NCBI GenBank assembly: GCA_021464245.1
Contig: JADCRB010000075.1
Span: 806,001-870,000, forward strand
Source of the DNA: Carallia brachiata
Taxonomy: Eukaryota; Streptophyta; Magnoliopsida; Malpighiales; Rhizophoraceae
DNA: 64,000 nt
Reading direction: 5' to 3'
The translations under genes and the position numbers were made by a program. The stretch's first letter is position 1; every line of letters begins with the position of its first letter. Positions 25,301-36,447 of this stretch are shown here, piece by piece. The notes under the pieces are model-generated. The model saw nothing but the letters and a program-made list of their open reading frames with translations, was not told the DNA's origin and did no database searches.

Positions 25301-28300
25301 AAATGATCTGTTTTGATAACTTCTATTCAGAATATTTTTTCCCTATCTAAGACACAACCTTGCTACTAAACCTGTGAAGGTATTTGCGGGATTTTGAGGT
25401 AGAAACTATAGGATTGAAGGAGACTTCGCGGCGGTGCTCTGATGTAAACTGTGGAGCGAAACTAAAGGATACAGTTCTTGACTGGGAGGTACCATTTTCT
25501 TTCTTTTCTGGTTTCAACCAGGCCCAAGATATATGTCTTTGTTATCTCAAGCTGACCCATTTGATTGTAATGGTATTTTAATCGAATGAGCATGTTGCTC
25601 AGAATCTGTGCATCTGTGTATGTGTAGGATGCACTGCCGCCAAAGGAAATGCTTCCGGCTGAGAAGAACTGCAGGATGGCTGATCTTGTGTTGTGCCTAG
25701 GGACCAGGTAATGCTGATTTTGTGTCTTCGACACTTGATAGCAATCTTGCAGTCTTTTATTGCCAAATAGTATACTGGTCCATGTTAGTGTAGATATGAA
25801 TGTTTTAGCTCTTTCTCAACATAAGGATCTTTTGTGATTATAAAAATGAACATAAGCAACTTAAATAATTCCTTCTGGAATTTATTCATGTAAAAAGAGA
25901 GAGAAAAAGGCAAATAGCACATGTATAATTTCAAAATCCTGACTAGCCTTTTCCTGATGGGTGTTCTGTTTCTTTGTTCCCTATTTTTATGCTTTTTGAT
26001 GAGCAATAAGTAGCTTTTTGTTGAGCCTCTTAAGAATTCAGAGATAGATTCCTCAATTTTATCCACCAAAGTGTCTTCTCTATATTTCTTTTAACAGCAT
26101 GGTAACTGGTAATTTGCTGCTCAGTTCTAAAGATGGTGCTAGAGAAACATATAATTTAATGCCCCACAGCCGCTAGTGATATTTCTTCTTCTGTTTTATA
26201 CCTAACAGTCTTAGGCATATAACAATCTTATATTTCTTCCTTTTAGACACACACACACACACACACAGAGGAGACTACTACCCAGGACAATTCTTTTGGG
26301 CCATTGCTAGTTGTTTAAAATTCCGCCCAATCCAACAATGACACTATCTTGCAGATGCTATACGATCTTCATTAACCAAGAAGAACGTAAAAATCCTTGG
26401 AAAAGAAGGAATATTATATTGTTAGTTTGTCGTCTTATACAAGTAGCAAGAGTAATAATTTTCAATGCTGTTCTACTTCCTTTAGCAATTTATGGAACTT
26501 AAGCTTGCTAATTTTTAGTTGCTCAGCTCTTTTGCATTTTTGTATTAAAGATTATATCCAATCTATAGTTCTCTATTTTCCATCTTTACTTTGAACATTA
26601 TGACATCAAAATCCAGTGCAGTTTGCAGATTACTCCTGCATGCAACCTGCCTCTTAAATGTTTGCGTGGTGGGGGCAAGATTGTGATTGTAAATCTTCAG
26701 GTACTTCCCCCCCTTAGCTTGTTGGGGAGTCTGAGGTGGGACATTGTATTTTTATTCTTTTGTATTCATCTCATCCTTTTGCATTGAAAGTGGTAGGCAT
26801 GTTTTTGCTTATTTGTTTATTTTTTTGCTACTGCTCTTAGAGCCAAATAAGGCTTAGCCCTTTTTTTAGTTGCCAGCCAGTGGATTACTTTCAGAAAATA
26901 AGATCCTAGATGGGCTTTTAACATTCTAACATAAGATGAAGAGTTCAAGGAGGAAGTGGGAGTAGAAAGATTTGCCTAATACAGTCGATGTAAGATGTAT
27001 GTCTATACAAGCATACATATGTGTGTGAGTACATAAATACATGCATACATATATTAGTGCATGTACATATATTTGCTTGCATATAAGGGTAAGAAACATA
27101 TATGCAAATGTGAGTTTATCAAAGAACCAAAGAACCAGTATGACAGTCACCACGTTTGTTGTCTTGTTGAGGAGATTATGATTCCTTGTATGCATGATTA
27201 GCCTATCACTGCCACTACACTGCAGTTTTGATAGACTAGTCTGCCACTGAAGCACTTTCCATTGATGTCATTGCTGTCAACTTTACAGAAAACTCCAAAG
27301 GACAAGAAGTCAAGTTTGGTCATCCATGGATTTGTAGATAAGGTACTGCTAATTTTATGTTTATAGATACATAAACATTTCCTTTTTGAGCCTGTACTTC
27401 TTTATCTTTGCAAGTACATTAAGATCTCCCATTTGGTTGAAACAAGCTTGTCTTTTCTATGTCCTATATGTGGTTCTCCTTTTGCATGTACTGACATAAT
27501 TTTCTTCCTTCTTATGTGTTATCTACTAATTTGAGAAAGAATAGGTTATTGCTGGAGTCATGGATGCGCTTCACATGCGGATTCCTCCTTTTGTTAGAAT
27601 TGATCTTTTCCAGATTATCATAACTGAATCCACGAGTGCAGGTAACTCTGTTCAGATTTATGCATGATTCACTAGTGTGCATAGAATGTAGACATGCTTC
27701 AGGGGTTATGTTATGACTCACTTTTTAGTCCACCTTTAGGGCAACAAACTTGGTATAACTTCTAGATCTGAAGTAGACTCAAAAATCTTGTGTTATGTAT
27801 GGAATGTGAAATAAGAGCCTTGATTTACTATTGGATCTAAAGCAGTTTGTGATATGGATTTTTGGATTAGAGGACCCTTTCTTCAGATGATTAGTTTCAA
27901 TTTTCAAATAATAAGAGTTTGAGGTTTATGATTTATTTAAGTAGGCCTGATTAGCAGATGTATTAACTGCATTAGTTGGAGCGTATCTTCATTATAATTG
28001 TTTTGATTGAGGAGGACTAGATAAGACATTAAAGCAATAACGTAGGTTTGAGGTTTATGATTTGTTTAAGTAGTTTTGACTTGTAGGTTATTAACTGCAT
28101 TAGTTGGAGAGTGCCTCATTATAATGATTTTGATAGACAGGGACTACACAAGACATCAAAACAATAACTTCTGCATTTCTGTTGACAGACACAAGAATGT
28201 TGAACTTTTTGCAGGGGCTGTCATGTGAAACATCAACTGGAAATTCATTTACGATGTCTATAACTTACCACCATTTTGGTTTTTATAGCTTTCTCATGCA

Positions 28301-29868
28301 GCTGCCCCTTTAACAGATAAAAGATATGTGAACTGGAACCTCCGCGTAGCAAGTGTACAAGGAGTGAAGGCACCACTGCCATTTATTAAATCTGTTGAGG
28401 TGACTATACTTCTTAAAAGACATTTTGCTCTCTCTCTCTCTCTCTTTTTTCTCCCAGTAGTCCTTGTGTGGTGTTATTTGCGTAACCTGGTTTTTGCTTT
28501 ACATGTAAGCCCCCACCCTGTGATGTTTTGTGGCCTATTCTCATAATCCTTCTGCTTTATCTGGAGCCCAGGCTTCCTTCTCAGATGCACACAAGTATAA
28601 ACCAGCTGTCCTAAGTGAGCAGCCATTTAATCTCAAAAGGTTAGTCCAACCCAAACCTGGTCCACGCCCATAAGAAAATATGTTGCTTGCATGAAATGGT
28701 GGTAATCGGAACTTTTTTGTTACATTGGAGAAATTGAAACATATTTTAACTTTGTGCAACCATTTGGTTGAAATGGTGATCACATGAGTGTGTGTGTGCT
28801 AATCATAGAAAATTTTACATTAGAAAAAATTGAAACTAGCATAAGCATCCCTGAGTCGTATGAAACCAGTTATCTATATCTAGGATTTCAGTCACATTAC
28901 GTTTGTAAACTAAGCATGGGACCTGTGGGATCAGATTTTTAGTTTCATGTTGTTTGACATAGTTGGGCCGAAGGTTTTGGCTTACATGTCATGCGGCCTT
29001 TATCATCTGCCTTAGATTTTGTCTACTTATGTGCATCAGGAGAACTGTGACAACAGAAGCATTTGAAATTATGTTGAAACTCAACTTCAGTGATGGCTGT
29101 GGTTGCCCGTGCACCCAAATTACTATCCCTTTTGGGTTTAAGGTAAGCATGACATATTTTCGCTTGTTTCGCATATCACTTAGTTATGCACTTATTATTG
29201 TTTATGTGAATCTCATCACATGCATGCAACGATATAGCATTCATTGTTTATTGGTTCTTAGACTAGGCTAGGAGATGCAATTTTTTTACAGTCCATACTA
29301 GAAATTATGTTGATGTAACGGTAAGGTTATTCCACTGTGACCTAGAGGTCACATGTTCAAGTCGTGAAACAACTTTTTAAAAAAAAAATAGAGGTAAGAT
29401 TATGTACATTTGACCCTTGCTCAGATCCTATAGTGTGGAGCTTCATGCACTAAGATGTCCTTTTTCCATCCAAAACATTGTGCTGGAAAATGACATGCTC
29501 TTTTATAAGTTTAACAACTCTTTTTACTTGCTTTGCGTGCAACCCATGGAAGCCTACAGAATTTTCACCTCGCCTATTTACAGGTTTCAACCAATGGTTT
29601 AGACCCTGATGAGAATGCTGCGATAAAAAATCTGAAAGAGAAGGCACTTAAAGATTCGTGCTGTGGCCAGATCGTAGTGATCGAGAGAAAGTCCATTTCA
29701 GCCCCCAAAACAGACATCACCAGTTACGCCATTGTAACTAACATTAAGACATTTGAGCCTGATGCTTCGAGTAATGGTGACATGAAAGGACTAAGAGGAG
29801 CTGCAAACGGACCAGAAACATATCGGAAGCAGCGATCGAACAGTCGAAAGCGTAAAGCAAGATTTTAG
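22341..29868 (+). CDS. SRT1: NAD-dependent protein deacetylase SRT1 (SIRT6/7-class sirtuin)
   Basis: Fourteen exons join in frame to 466 aa: 22341-22439, 23494-23523, 23622-23714, 24340-24459, 24921-25021, 25380-25488, 25628-25707, 26622-26700, 27289-27342, 27545-27641, 28317-28399, 28572-28639, 29040-29142 and 29584-29868. The start [16 protein letters not shown] is the plant SRT1 signature. NAD-binding motifs are [18 protein letters not shown] (about residues 51-68) and QNVDGLH (114-120). The catalytic His is H134 (AELHGNS). The zinc site is C142/C145 and C167/C172. [16 protein letters not shown] and [11 protein letters not shown] complete the Rossmann core. The long C-terminal extension ends in a basic stretch ([14 protein letters not shown]), a probable nuclear signal. 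SRT1 removes acetyl groups from histone H3 in the nucleus and represses stress and metabolic genes. All splice sites are canonical and no frame break is present. Confidence 0.96.
26248..26267. repeat. CA microsatellite in SRT1 intron 7
   Basis: A run of about ten CA units lies in the 0.9-kb intron between SRT1 exons 7 and 8. It is an ordinary length-variable microsatellite with no apparent role in splicing. Confidence 0.85.
27917..28172. repeat. About 129-bp diverged tandem duplication in SRT1 intron 10
   Basis: The segments starting at 27917 and 28046 share long stretches: GTTTGAGGTTTATGATT near the start, TATTAACTGCATTAGTTGGAG in the middle (20 of its bases are TATTAACTGCATTAGTTGGA), and a final segment containing AATAAC. 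They differ by scattered substitutions and small indels, so this is older than the 77-bp duplication in the Nudix intron. Confidence 0.8.
29308..29466 (+). mobile_element. Au-like SINE in SRT1 intron 13
   Basis: The stretch contains the tRNA-like promoter boxes and body of plant Au-type SINEs: TGTAACGGTAAGGTT (A-box region), GAGGTCACATGTTCAAGTCG (B-box region), TACATTTGACCCTTGCTCAG, then GTGGAGCTTCATGCACTAAG, ending in a short T-run. That order of blocks, including the final GTGC(A)CT segment and T-tail, is diagnostic of Au. Substitutions and an internal A-run indicate an old copy. Target-site duplications are not clear, so the ends are approximate. Confidence 0.75.
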
Positions 29869-30395
29869 AGACCTATTGATGTTAGCAAGCTTTGTGTACA
29901 TAAAAAATTAAGCTACCATAACTTAGTAAGTATGAAGTATATAGGATGTGAAGGGACTGAGTGAATTTTGTCAGGCGCCACACTCAGTCTCCCCAGCTAT
30001 GGATGGTAGGAGGGTGGGAAACTCCTTGAGTTTGAGCTAGTCTTGTAGCAGATTTCTTCACATCCCTTTTCCATAGTGGGCTTTAGAGTACCATATTCTG
30101 ATTATTTTGTTCAATCTTATGTTAATATGAGGGGAAAAATATGAAAAAAAATTGGGGTTATTCCATTCAAGGATAATTCTAAATTTGGCCTTAAATTATA
30201 TATATATATAATCTTTTTTTATTTGTTCACTAAGAAATCTATTGAGACATAAGATATATAAAATGATGTATTTATTTTTATTTATATAAATTATATACCT
30301 TTATTTTTAAGATTATAAATTGATATTTTAAAAATAAAAATTTATTTATTTTTAAATCATTGGATGGTCTTTGAGTAACATATTTATATACTTAA

Positions 30396-30560
30396 GGTCT
30401 GTTTATTTACTGTAAAATAACTTACATTTGTAAAATATCTGTAGGAAAAAATATTTGCAGTGAAAATAATGATTTTCTTTTGTCACTTACTTATAGCACA
30501 GTTTGTATTTTCTTTAAAAATAACTTCAACTATGCAAAAAAAGAAGTTATTTTACCTAAC
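30396..30560. repeat. Inverted partner of a segment inside the 31.3-31.7 kb element
   Basis: This stretch begins GGTCTGTTTATTTACTG and ends AAGTTATTTTACC. It matches the reverse complement of about 31456-31618 over most of its length, sharing for example TAAAATAACTTACATTTGTA. The two copies form a large inverted repeat separated by roughly 0.9 kb. It is probably one end of a related MITE copy. Confidence 0.75.
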
Positions 30561-31334
30561 AGTTTGTTTGTTGTGCAAAGAAATGGGGTGAAAGAATCGG
30601 AGCGGACAGAAAGCACAAAAACCCAAAAATTTTCTACCGTTTGGAATGGCAAGGGAAAGAAAAACAAAAGAAAATAAAGTCAAAAAAGTGCGTACGGAGA
30701 AGAAAGTAAGTTTCTCGCCAAATTGAAGAGAAAGTGAGAGAAAATTGAGCACAGATGGAGTTATAATTATAAAAATACCAAATTGCCCATATTGTTAACC
30801 AACTGCCCACTAGATAGGCATTTTGTCCGTGTGGCCATCTGCAACTTGGATTGTTTTTTTTTGTTCTTTCTCACTTGTCTAATTTTAATCAGCTTTAACT
30901 CTTTTATTTTGAGTTTTAAATAAATACATAAATAAATAAATAAATAAACAAATGATTCTCACGTTTGAATAAAAAAATGAATAGCTACTACATATTATAC
31001 TTACTATATCCTTCCAAGTATTGCAAACAAATGTAATTAAAGACACGATATAACTTTTTAGTATATAAGTAACATAATGTATAATTTCTTCAATCTATAA
31101 ATTTATTTGATCTAGGGGCATAATAGTCATTATAAATTAAAAAATTTTCTTTCTCTCCACTTTCTTCTTATATCCAAATAAATTATTATTTTCTTTCCGT
31201 TTTCTTTTATCACATTTCTCTTGTCACTCCAAACAACGTAAGAGAAAGTTACATTCTTTCCCTTCACTTTCATTCTCACAACTTTCTTTCTCTCCACTTT
31301 CTTCCTCCACCCCTTTTACACTCCAAACAGAGTG

Positions 31335-31738
31335 TAAGGGTGTGTTTGTTTCTTATAAAATATTTTATAGGAAAAATTTTTACAGATTTTTCGGTATTTG
31401 TTTCACGGAAAATATTTTATATAAGCAAAATTTGAGTAAAATTTTCAGATTTTCAGGTAAAATAACTTCTCCTTTTGCAGAGTTGAAGTTATTTTCATAG
31501 AAAATACAAACTATACTATAAGTAAATGATAAAAGAAAATCATTATTTTTACTGTAAATATTTTCTCTTACAAATATTTTACAAATGTAAGTTATTTTAC
31601 AGTAAATAAACGGACCCTAAAAATCTGAAAATTTTTCTTAAATTTTTCCAATATAAAATATTTTTCATAAAACAAATGCTGAAAAATCTATAAAATTTTT
31701 TCTTATAAAATATTTTATACGAAATAAACACACCCTTA
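31335..31738. mobile_element. MITE-like element of about 404 bp with long terminal inverted repeats
   Basis: The left end starts TAAGGGTGTGTTTGTTTCTT and the right end is the inverted equivalent, finishing AATAAACACACCCTTA. The inverted similarity extends about 85-90 bases inward on each side, including TATAAAATATTTTATA. There is no coding capacity, so this fits a non-autonomous DNA transposon. The middle holds a second related repeat whose inverted copy lies at 30396-30560. A target-site duplication could not be resolved. Confidence 0.75.
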
Positions 31739-32943
31739 GTTATTTATCACATAGCTTCACCCGTTTTACTTCTCTTTAAGTTTTGGAACCAAATTAGTCA
31801 AACTCTTATTACTTTCATTTGACCGAACAAAAATTTTAAAAATCAGTAAAAAATAACGAAAAAAGCAATACAAAGTCAACATTTTCGTGCCACAATATTT
31901 AGTGGAGCAATTAACTTAACTGAAGTGTAATCATTTTGCCATTAATAAATTTTTTTCATCATCGCTAGTGTGATTTAATGGTTAAAAAAAATTTAAATTT
32001 ATATAAAAAATTATGAAATTGAATCATATTAGAGTCAAGTGGGAGGGCTAAATGTACGATTTATTACTTGGTATAAGAAATGTCATAATTATCTAATTAT
32101 TTTATTTCCATTGTATACAAAATTATAATATTTTTAACAAAACTGTTAAGTATTACTCATATTTTTTTATTTTATGCAACAAAAAAGTAGATTTTTTTCT
32201 CATCTTTTAAAAATTACTAGTTAGTTAAACTTCCAAAAGACATGAAGATTGGAGTTCTCTATCTCTCCCTCTCCAAAACCTTTTTTTGGCACTTGAGGCT
32301 GCATGACAAGTGATTTTCTTCTCGTGGGAGCATTAGATTTTGGTAGCTTACGAAAAATTGAAGATGCAGAAAATGTTGTTCCTTTCGACAAATGACATAA
32401 ATAACAATACAATAGTCTCATACTTGATATATTTAAGGAACTTACTGCCACACACACTATAAAATTCATTCGGTTCCATATAATTTTGCAAGATTACTTC
32501 TAGGCAAGGGCATAGTATTATGAAAAACATATAGCAACTATAGAAGGCAACTAACATTGTGTTTTGAAAAATGGGAAATGAATTAAATCTCTTTTCTTTT
32601 ATATTTTTTTTCTCCCTCCATGGTTAGGTGCCATTAAAAAGTGTCATTTATTAAATGCCTTATTTGACCAAATATGACCTCGTAAACAAGCCAAGCCTAG
32701 AGGTTTTGGAAAGACCAACAACCTCATTAAGATGGGTTGCCACTTGTTACTTCCGGAAAAGTCAGCGTATCAGTCAATCGAAAACCGTTTTTTTTACAGT
32801 ATACAGTAAAACAGCGTAATTATCTTTAGTAGTAGGTATCATCGGTCTTTTCCATTTTATGAAAAAAGATTTAGAACCTAACCTTTTACTGGCTAGATGG
32901 GGTTCCAAAAAACCGAGCGTTGTTCACCTCTATGGGCTGCCCC

Positions 32944-32950
32944 TATAAAT
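32944..32950 (+). promoter_or_regulatory. TATA box of the LEC1-type NF-YB gene
   Basis: TATAAAT lies 92 bases before the ATG at 33036. The transcript start would be expected around 32975-32985, followed by a short GA-rich leader. The spacing fits a normal plant core promoter. Confidence 0.65.
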
Positions 32951-33002
32951 TGAAACTAGTAAGAAGTTTTCGGTGCCCATCCATTCAATAAGTAAAAGCG
33001 TT

Positions 33003-33033
33003 AGAGAGAGAGAGAAAGAGACAGAGAGGGAGA
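33003..33033 (+). repeat. GA-rich tract in the NF-YB leader
   Basis: A GAGA-type purine tract ends two bases before the start codon. GAGA repeats can bind plant BPC proteins, which help recruit Polycomb to seed-programme genes; any such role here is inference. Confidence 0.6.
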
Positions 33034-33035
33034 TT

Positions 33036-33220
33036 ATGGAACGTGGAAGTGAGTTTTCTAGCCATCACAAGCATGCAAAATACACAGCAGGCTCCAGCTT
33101 TGCAGCTGGCAGCTCCGGTAAAGTGCTCTCAACACATGGCTTAATGGGTTCTCTGTCCTGGGCTTTTTTTTTTTTTTTTTGAATATTTGCGTCGATATAA
33201 ATAGTGCATGCAAGGGTGTG

Positions 33221-33257
<37 letters not shown>

Positions 33258-34346
33258 TCTCATCTCGACACATTATTCATGTGTTTTAAGAAAATCACCA
33301 TTTCGTTAGTTTGCTTGTTTTAACCTTTATTTTATTGCTAATCTGCTGGGCTATTAAATTTTTGTTGCATGCAAAGGTTACATGTTTTTTTGCAGGCATG
33401 AATGCCATATAATATCATCAATGCTAAAATTTTTTTATATTGACATTCATATGACAACAGAAAACAAAAAAAAACAATATTTGGCTTCTGTTTTAGATCT
33501 AATTAATCGCTTTCTTTTGCTGGTTCATCAATCTTTAAGAAAGATTGAACAACCACACAAAAAGACGGTTCTTCATGAAGAGAAAAAAGGAGTTTGACTT
33601 TGGCCGATAAGCACACTATCACACTAAACTAAATTAAGAACAGAAGCACAGAATCTAAACAGTGGCCTCTTGGATTTGACCAATTTAATGCTGATGTGGG
33701 ACCCACGCTTCTCCCACTGGCTTGCATATAGGCAATATCTAGCCTGGCTGTGGCATTAATTTCTTTATTATCCAAATTAATTTTTTGTGATTTACAGTTT
33801 TGTTGTAGTATTTTATTATGTAATTTAATTTTAAATAATAATAAAATAATTATATAATTTATCTAATAGTATTTAATAATTTATTTTTAAAAATTTTTAA
33901 TTATTTAACTCATATAATTTTATTATTACTTTTTTTTTTACGAATAAAAGATCTATCACAGATGTATCGATTATTGAATATACAGATTGAAGTCAAAGTA
34001 ATTTTAATTTATTAAAACTTCGTTATTATTACATTACTTTATTATTATTTTATCACTATCTAAATATTACTATTTAATATTTTTCTTATTGTTATTTGTT
34101 GTACCTACCAATTGGGCTATAAAGCCTTTGCTCTATTTGGATGATATGAACTATTGGCCTAATTGGCCACAGTTTATACCTTTTATGAACTTTACCATGA
34201 AAATTTTCCTTTTTTTTTTTCTTGGTTAATTAATTTATTTTTAATGCGACTCAAATTTAAGATCTCTATTCATAAAATCAATTCTAGTACCGTTGAGATA
34301 AAACTCATCAGCCACCATGACGAATTTGTGTTTATGTTGTCATTAC

Positions 34347-34380
<34 letters not shown>

Positions 34381-35180
34381 CATATTTGGTCGAAGGAACA
34401 ATTTCACGATAGAATTCTTTAATTTCCTTCCCTTTGATTTCAGGCATGAACTTGGTGAACACAAACGATGATTTCCTAAATAACCATCCCACCAATATGC
34501 CGAATGCCTTAAGCTATGCCAACATCAACACTGTCCAAACCACAACCAATAAGAGGGAAGGCAGGCGATGCGGAGGAGCAGTGCGGGAACAAGACCAGTA
34601 CATGCCAATAGCCAATGTGATCCGAATAATGCGCCGAGTCCTCCCGCCTCACGCCAAGATATCGGATGAGGCGAAGGAGACAGTGCAGGAATGCGTCTCG
34701 GAGTTCATTAGCTTCATAACAGGAGAGGCCAATGACCGGTGCCAGCGCGAGCAGCGCAAGACCATCACTGCTGAGGATGTCCTTTGGGCCATGGCCAAGC
34801 TTGGTTTCGACGATTATTTGGAGCCCCTGAGTTTGTTCCTTACTCGCCATCGCGAAAATGAGAACCAAGGGTGTTCCTCAATGCATGACCTTCTTGCCAG
34901 CCTCAAACGCTCCGCTGCCACTGCCGCTGCTGCTGCTGCTGCTGATTGTGTGTGTGTGCCTTCAGCAGCCATGATGATGCCTTCTATGATGCCAGCAGCT
35001 GGTAATTTTCAAATGGGGGATCAGCAATGGCAATTGGGAATGGATGCCGCTGCTGCAAGTGCATTGCCTGGTGGGTTCCATACTCCTGCCCCACCACCAC
35101 CACCACCGGCAGCTTCCGGTGATGCTGGTCAAGATGGTTTCAGTAATTATGATTCATATGCTCAATACAAGAGACAGTGA
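33036..35180 (+). CDS. LEC1-type NF-YB transcription factor (NF-YB6/LEC1 class)
   Basis: Exons 33036-33117 and 34444-35180 join at CCG|GTAAAG and TTTCAG|GC to give 272 aa. The histone-fold B domain runs from [20 protein letters not shown] through [36 protein letters not shown] and [17 protein letters not shown]. The Asp in KISDEAKE, where ordinary NF-YB proteins have Lys, is the hallmark of the LEC1/L1L subgroup and is needed for embryo function. The N-terminus is short and His/Ser-rich. The C-terminus has an Ala run, Met-rich and Pro-rich stretches and a Gln/Tyr-rich end, usual for activation regions. With NF-YC and NF-YA it binds CCAAT boxes in the nucleus and promotes embryo identity and seed maturation. 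The 1.3-kb intron has AT microsatellites near both ends. Confidence 0.94.
33228..33256. repeat. AT microsatellite at the 5' side of the NF-YB intron
   Basis: A TA-dinucleotide run of about 13 units lies roughly 110 bases after the donor, just after a short GT run (about 33218-33228). Confidence 0.85.
34351..34379. repeat. AT microsatellite at the 3' side of the NF-YB intron
   Basis: A TA-dinucleotide run of about 14 units ends some 65 bases before the acceptor at 34443. Confidence 0.85.
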
Positions 35181-36000
35181 GGTCTTTACAAAGAAAGAAA
35201 AAAACTTTGGCATTTTGATTCTTGTATTCGGATTATTGATAAGGCTGCCATACATTTGGTCAATTTTCTAATTCTATATGTGGGAGTTTCGTAAATTGGA
35301 AGTTTTTTTTTTCTTTAAATAGTTTGATTGTTGATAAAAGAATTCAAAAATGTTGAAGAGTTAAATAATAATTCTATAAACTAAATAATAGCATGATAAA
35401 CATAATTTCATATTCACCCTTATACCATAGAATGCATCTAGGAAGATTTGAACATTATACCATTTCTACCTAACCAACAAAATCTCATATTCTCCCTTAG
35501 CACTAGTCTATGTATTATTAATCTTTCTTTAGCAAAATAATCTTTGTTTCCATGTATCGTATACATCTAGCCAAATGGTAATAACTAAATCAAATCCACG
35601 ACATTCATCATTTATGGGATCCTTTTTTGTTTTTTTTTTGAAAAAAAATATATGTTATGAGATTGGCTTGGGGCAGATTTTTAATATTTTATCCATTGGC
35701 AATGGAGGAGCTGGGTGCTACAAAATACAATCCATAAAAAAAAAAAAGCAAAAAAACACAAAAGAGAGAAGGCCAACGAAAGTTAACTCAGTTGATAAGA
35801 TTTTCGTCTTCTATTTTAAAAGATTGTATTTAAATTTTATTAACGATCTTTTATAATGTAAGTCCTTTTTAAAGTTTACAATTTTTTCTAACCGTAAACC
35901 AGTACAACATTCCCTCAGATAAACTTTTTCTGGAAAAAAAAAAAAAAAAAAAACAAGAAAGGCGAGCCAGCGAGGCCGTTTCGATCATATCAGGCAACAA
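35181..36000. other. 3' flank of the NF-YB gene and spacer
   Basis: AT-rich. Contains the likely 3' untranslated region and then unstructured spacer with A-runs near 35736 and 35934. No exon was found. Confidence 0.5.
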
Positions 36001-36004
36001 AAGG

Positions 36005-36070
36005 TGCAGGCCGGGCCTACAGAAAATTGGGCCTTTGGGCCCTTCAAAAAACAAAAAAGGCCGTGGGCTA
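36005..36070 (+). promoter_or_regulatory. TGGGCC (site II/TCP-type) cluster upstream of the INCENP-like gene
   Basis: TGGGCC occurs at 36028-36033 and 36036-36041. GGGCCT and TGGGCT variants lie on either side. Such site II clusters are common in plant genes needed in dividing cells, which suits a chromosome-segregation gene starting about 400 bases downstream. Confidence 0.55.
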
Positions 36071-36338
36071 CTTAAAACGCTAGGATTTTTTTTTTTTAAA
36101 GGGCAGAAAGAGAAATTCAAACCAAAAGCCCCAAAAATTTGAAATGTGGGTCTCTCTCTATCTTCCCCCGCTCATAGCAGTCAAATCTCCACCGTCCATC
36201 AGATCAGACTCCAAAATTTCCATCCACACAACGTCCCTTTCTCTCTCTAGATTGAATCGAAAGTCGAATTGAATCTCTCTCTCTCTCTCTTTCTCTCTCC
36301 GTGTCTCGATTAGGATCACGAAGACTCGGTGGACGGAA

Positions 36339-36398
36339 ATGGATTTGGAGGCAACCGCAACCAGTGGCGGCAGCGGTGGCGGAAGCGGCGGCAATTAG
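36339..36398 (+). CDS. Upstream ORF, 19 aa, in the INCENP-like leader
   Basis: An ATG at 36339 opens MDLEATATSGGSGGGSGGN and stops at 36396-36398, 49 bases before the main ATG. The GAAATGG context is reasonable. If the leader is transcribed this far it could lower initiation at the main start. Function is not shown; the Gly/Ser-rich peptide may be incidental to a GGC-repeat leader. Confidence 0.35.
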   Translation: MDLEATATSGGSGGGSGGN

Positions 36399-36447
36399 TT
36401 TAAAGCTTGTAGAAACCGAAACAGAAAGGATAAGATTCTAGTTTGAG

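Larger units (their letters stand above)
29869..32940. other. AT-rich intergenic region with MITE-like inverted repeats
   Basis: Begins with the SRT1 3' untranslated region, to roughly 30150. The rest is AT-rich and contains the inverted-repeat elements listed separately at 30396-30560 and 31335-31738. No coding exon was found. Confidence 0.5.

Noticed and set aside
25022..25379. Continuation of SRT1 exon 5 through 25142 as read-through coding
   Set aside because: The next exon restores the conserved [12 protein letters not shown] only if GTATGA at 25022 is used as donor.
26616..26621. Alternative SRT1 exon 8 acceptor at ATCCAG (26615)
   Set aside because: It would give a non-conserved Ser-Ala-Val; the acceptor at 26621 gives the family sequence [13 protein letters not shown].
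34509..34868. 119-codon minus-strand frame opposite the NF-YB domain
   Set aside because: Antisense shadow of the conserved histone-fold exon.
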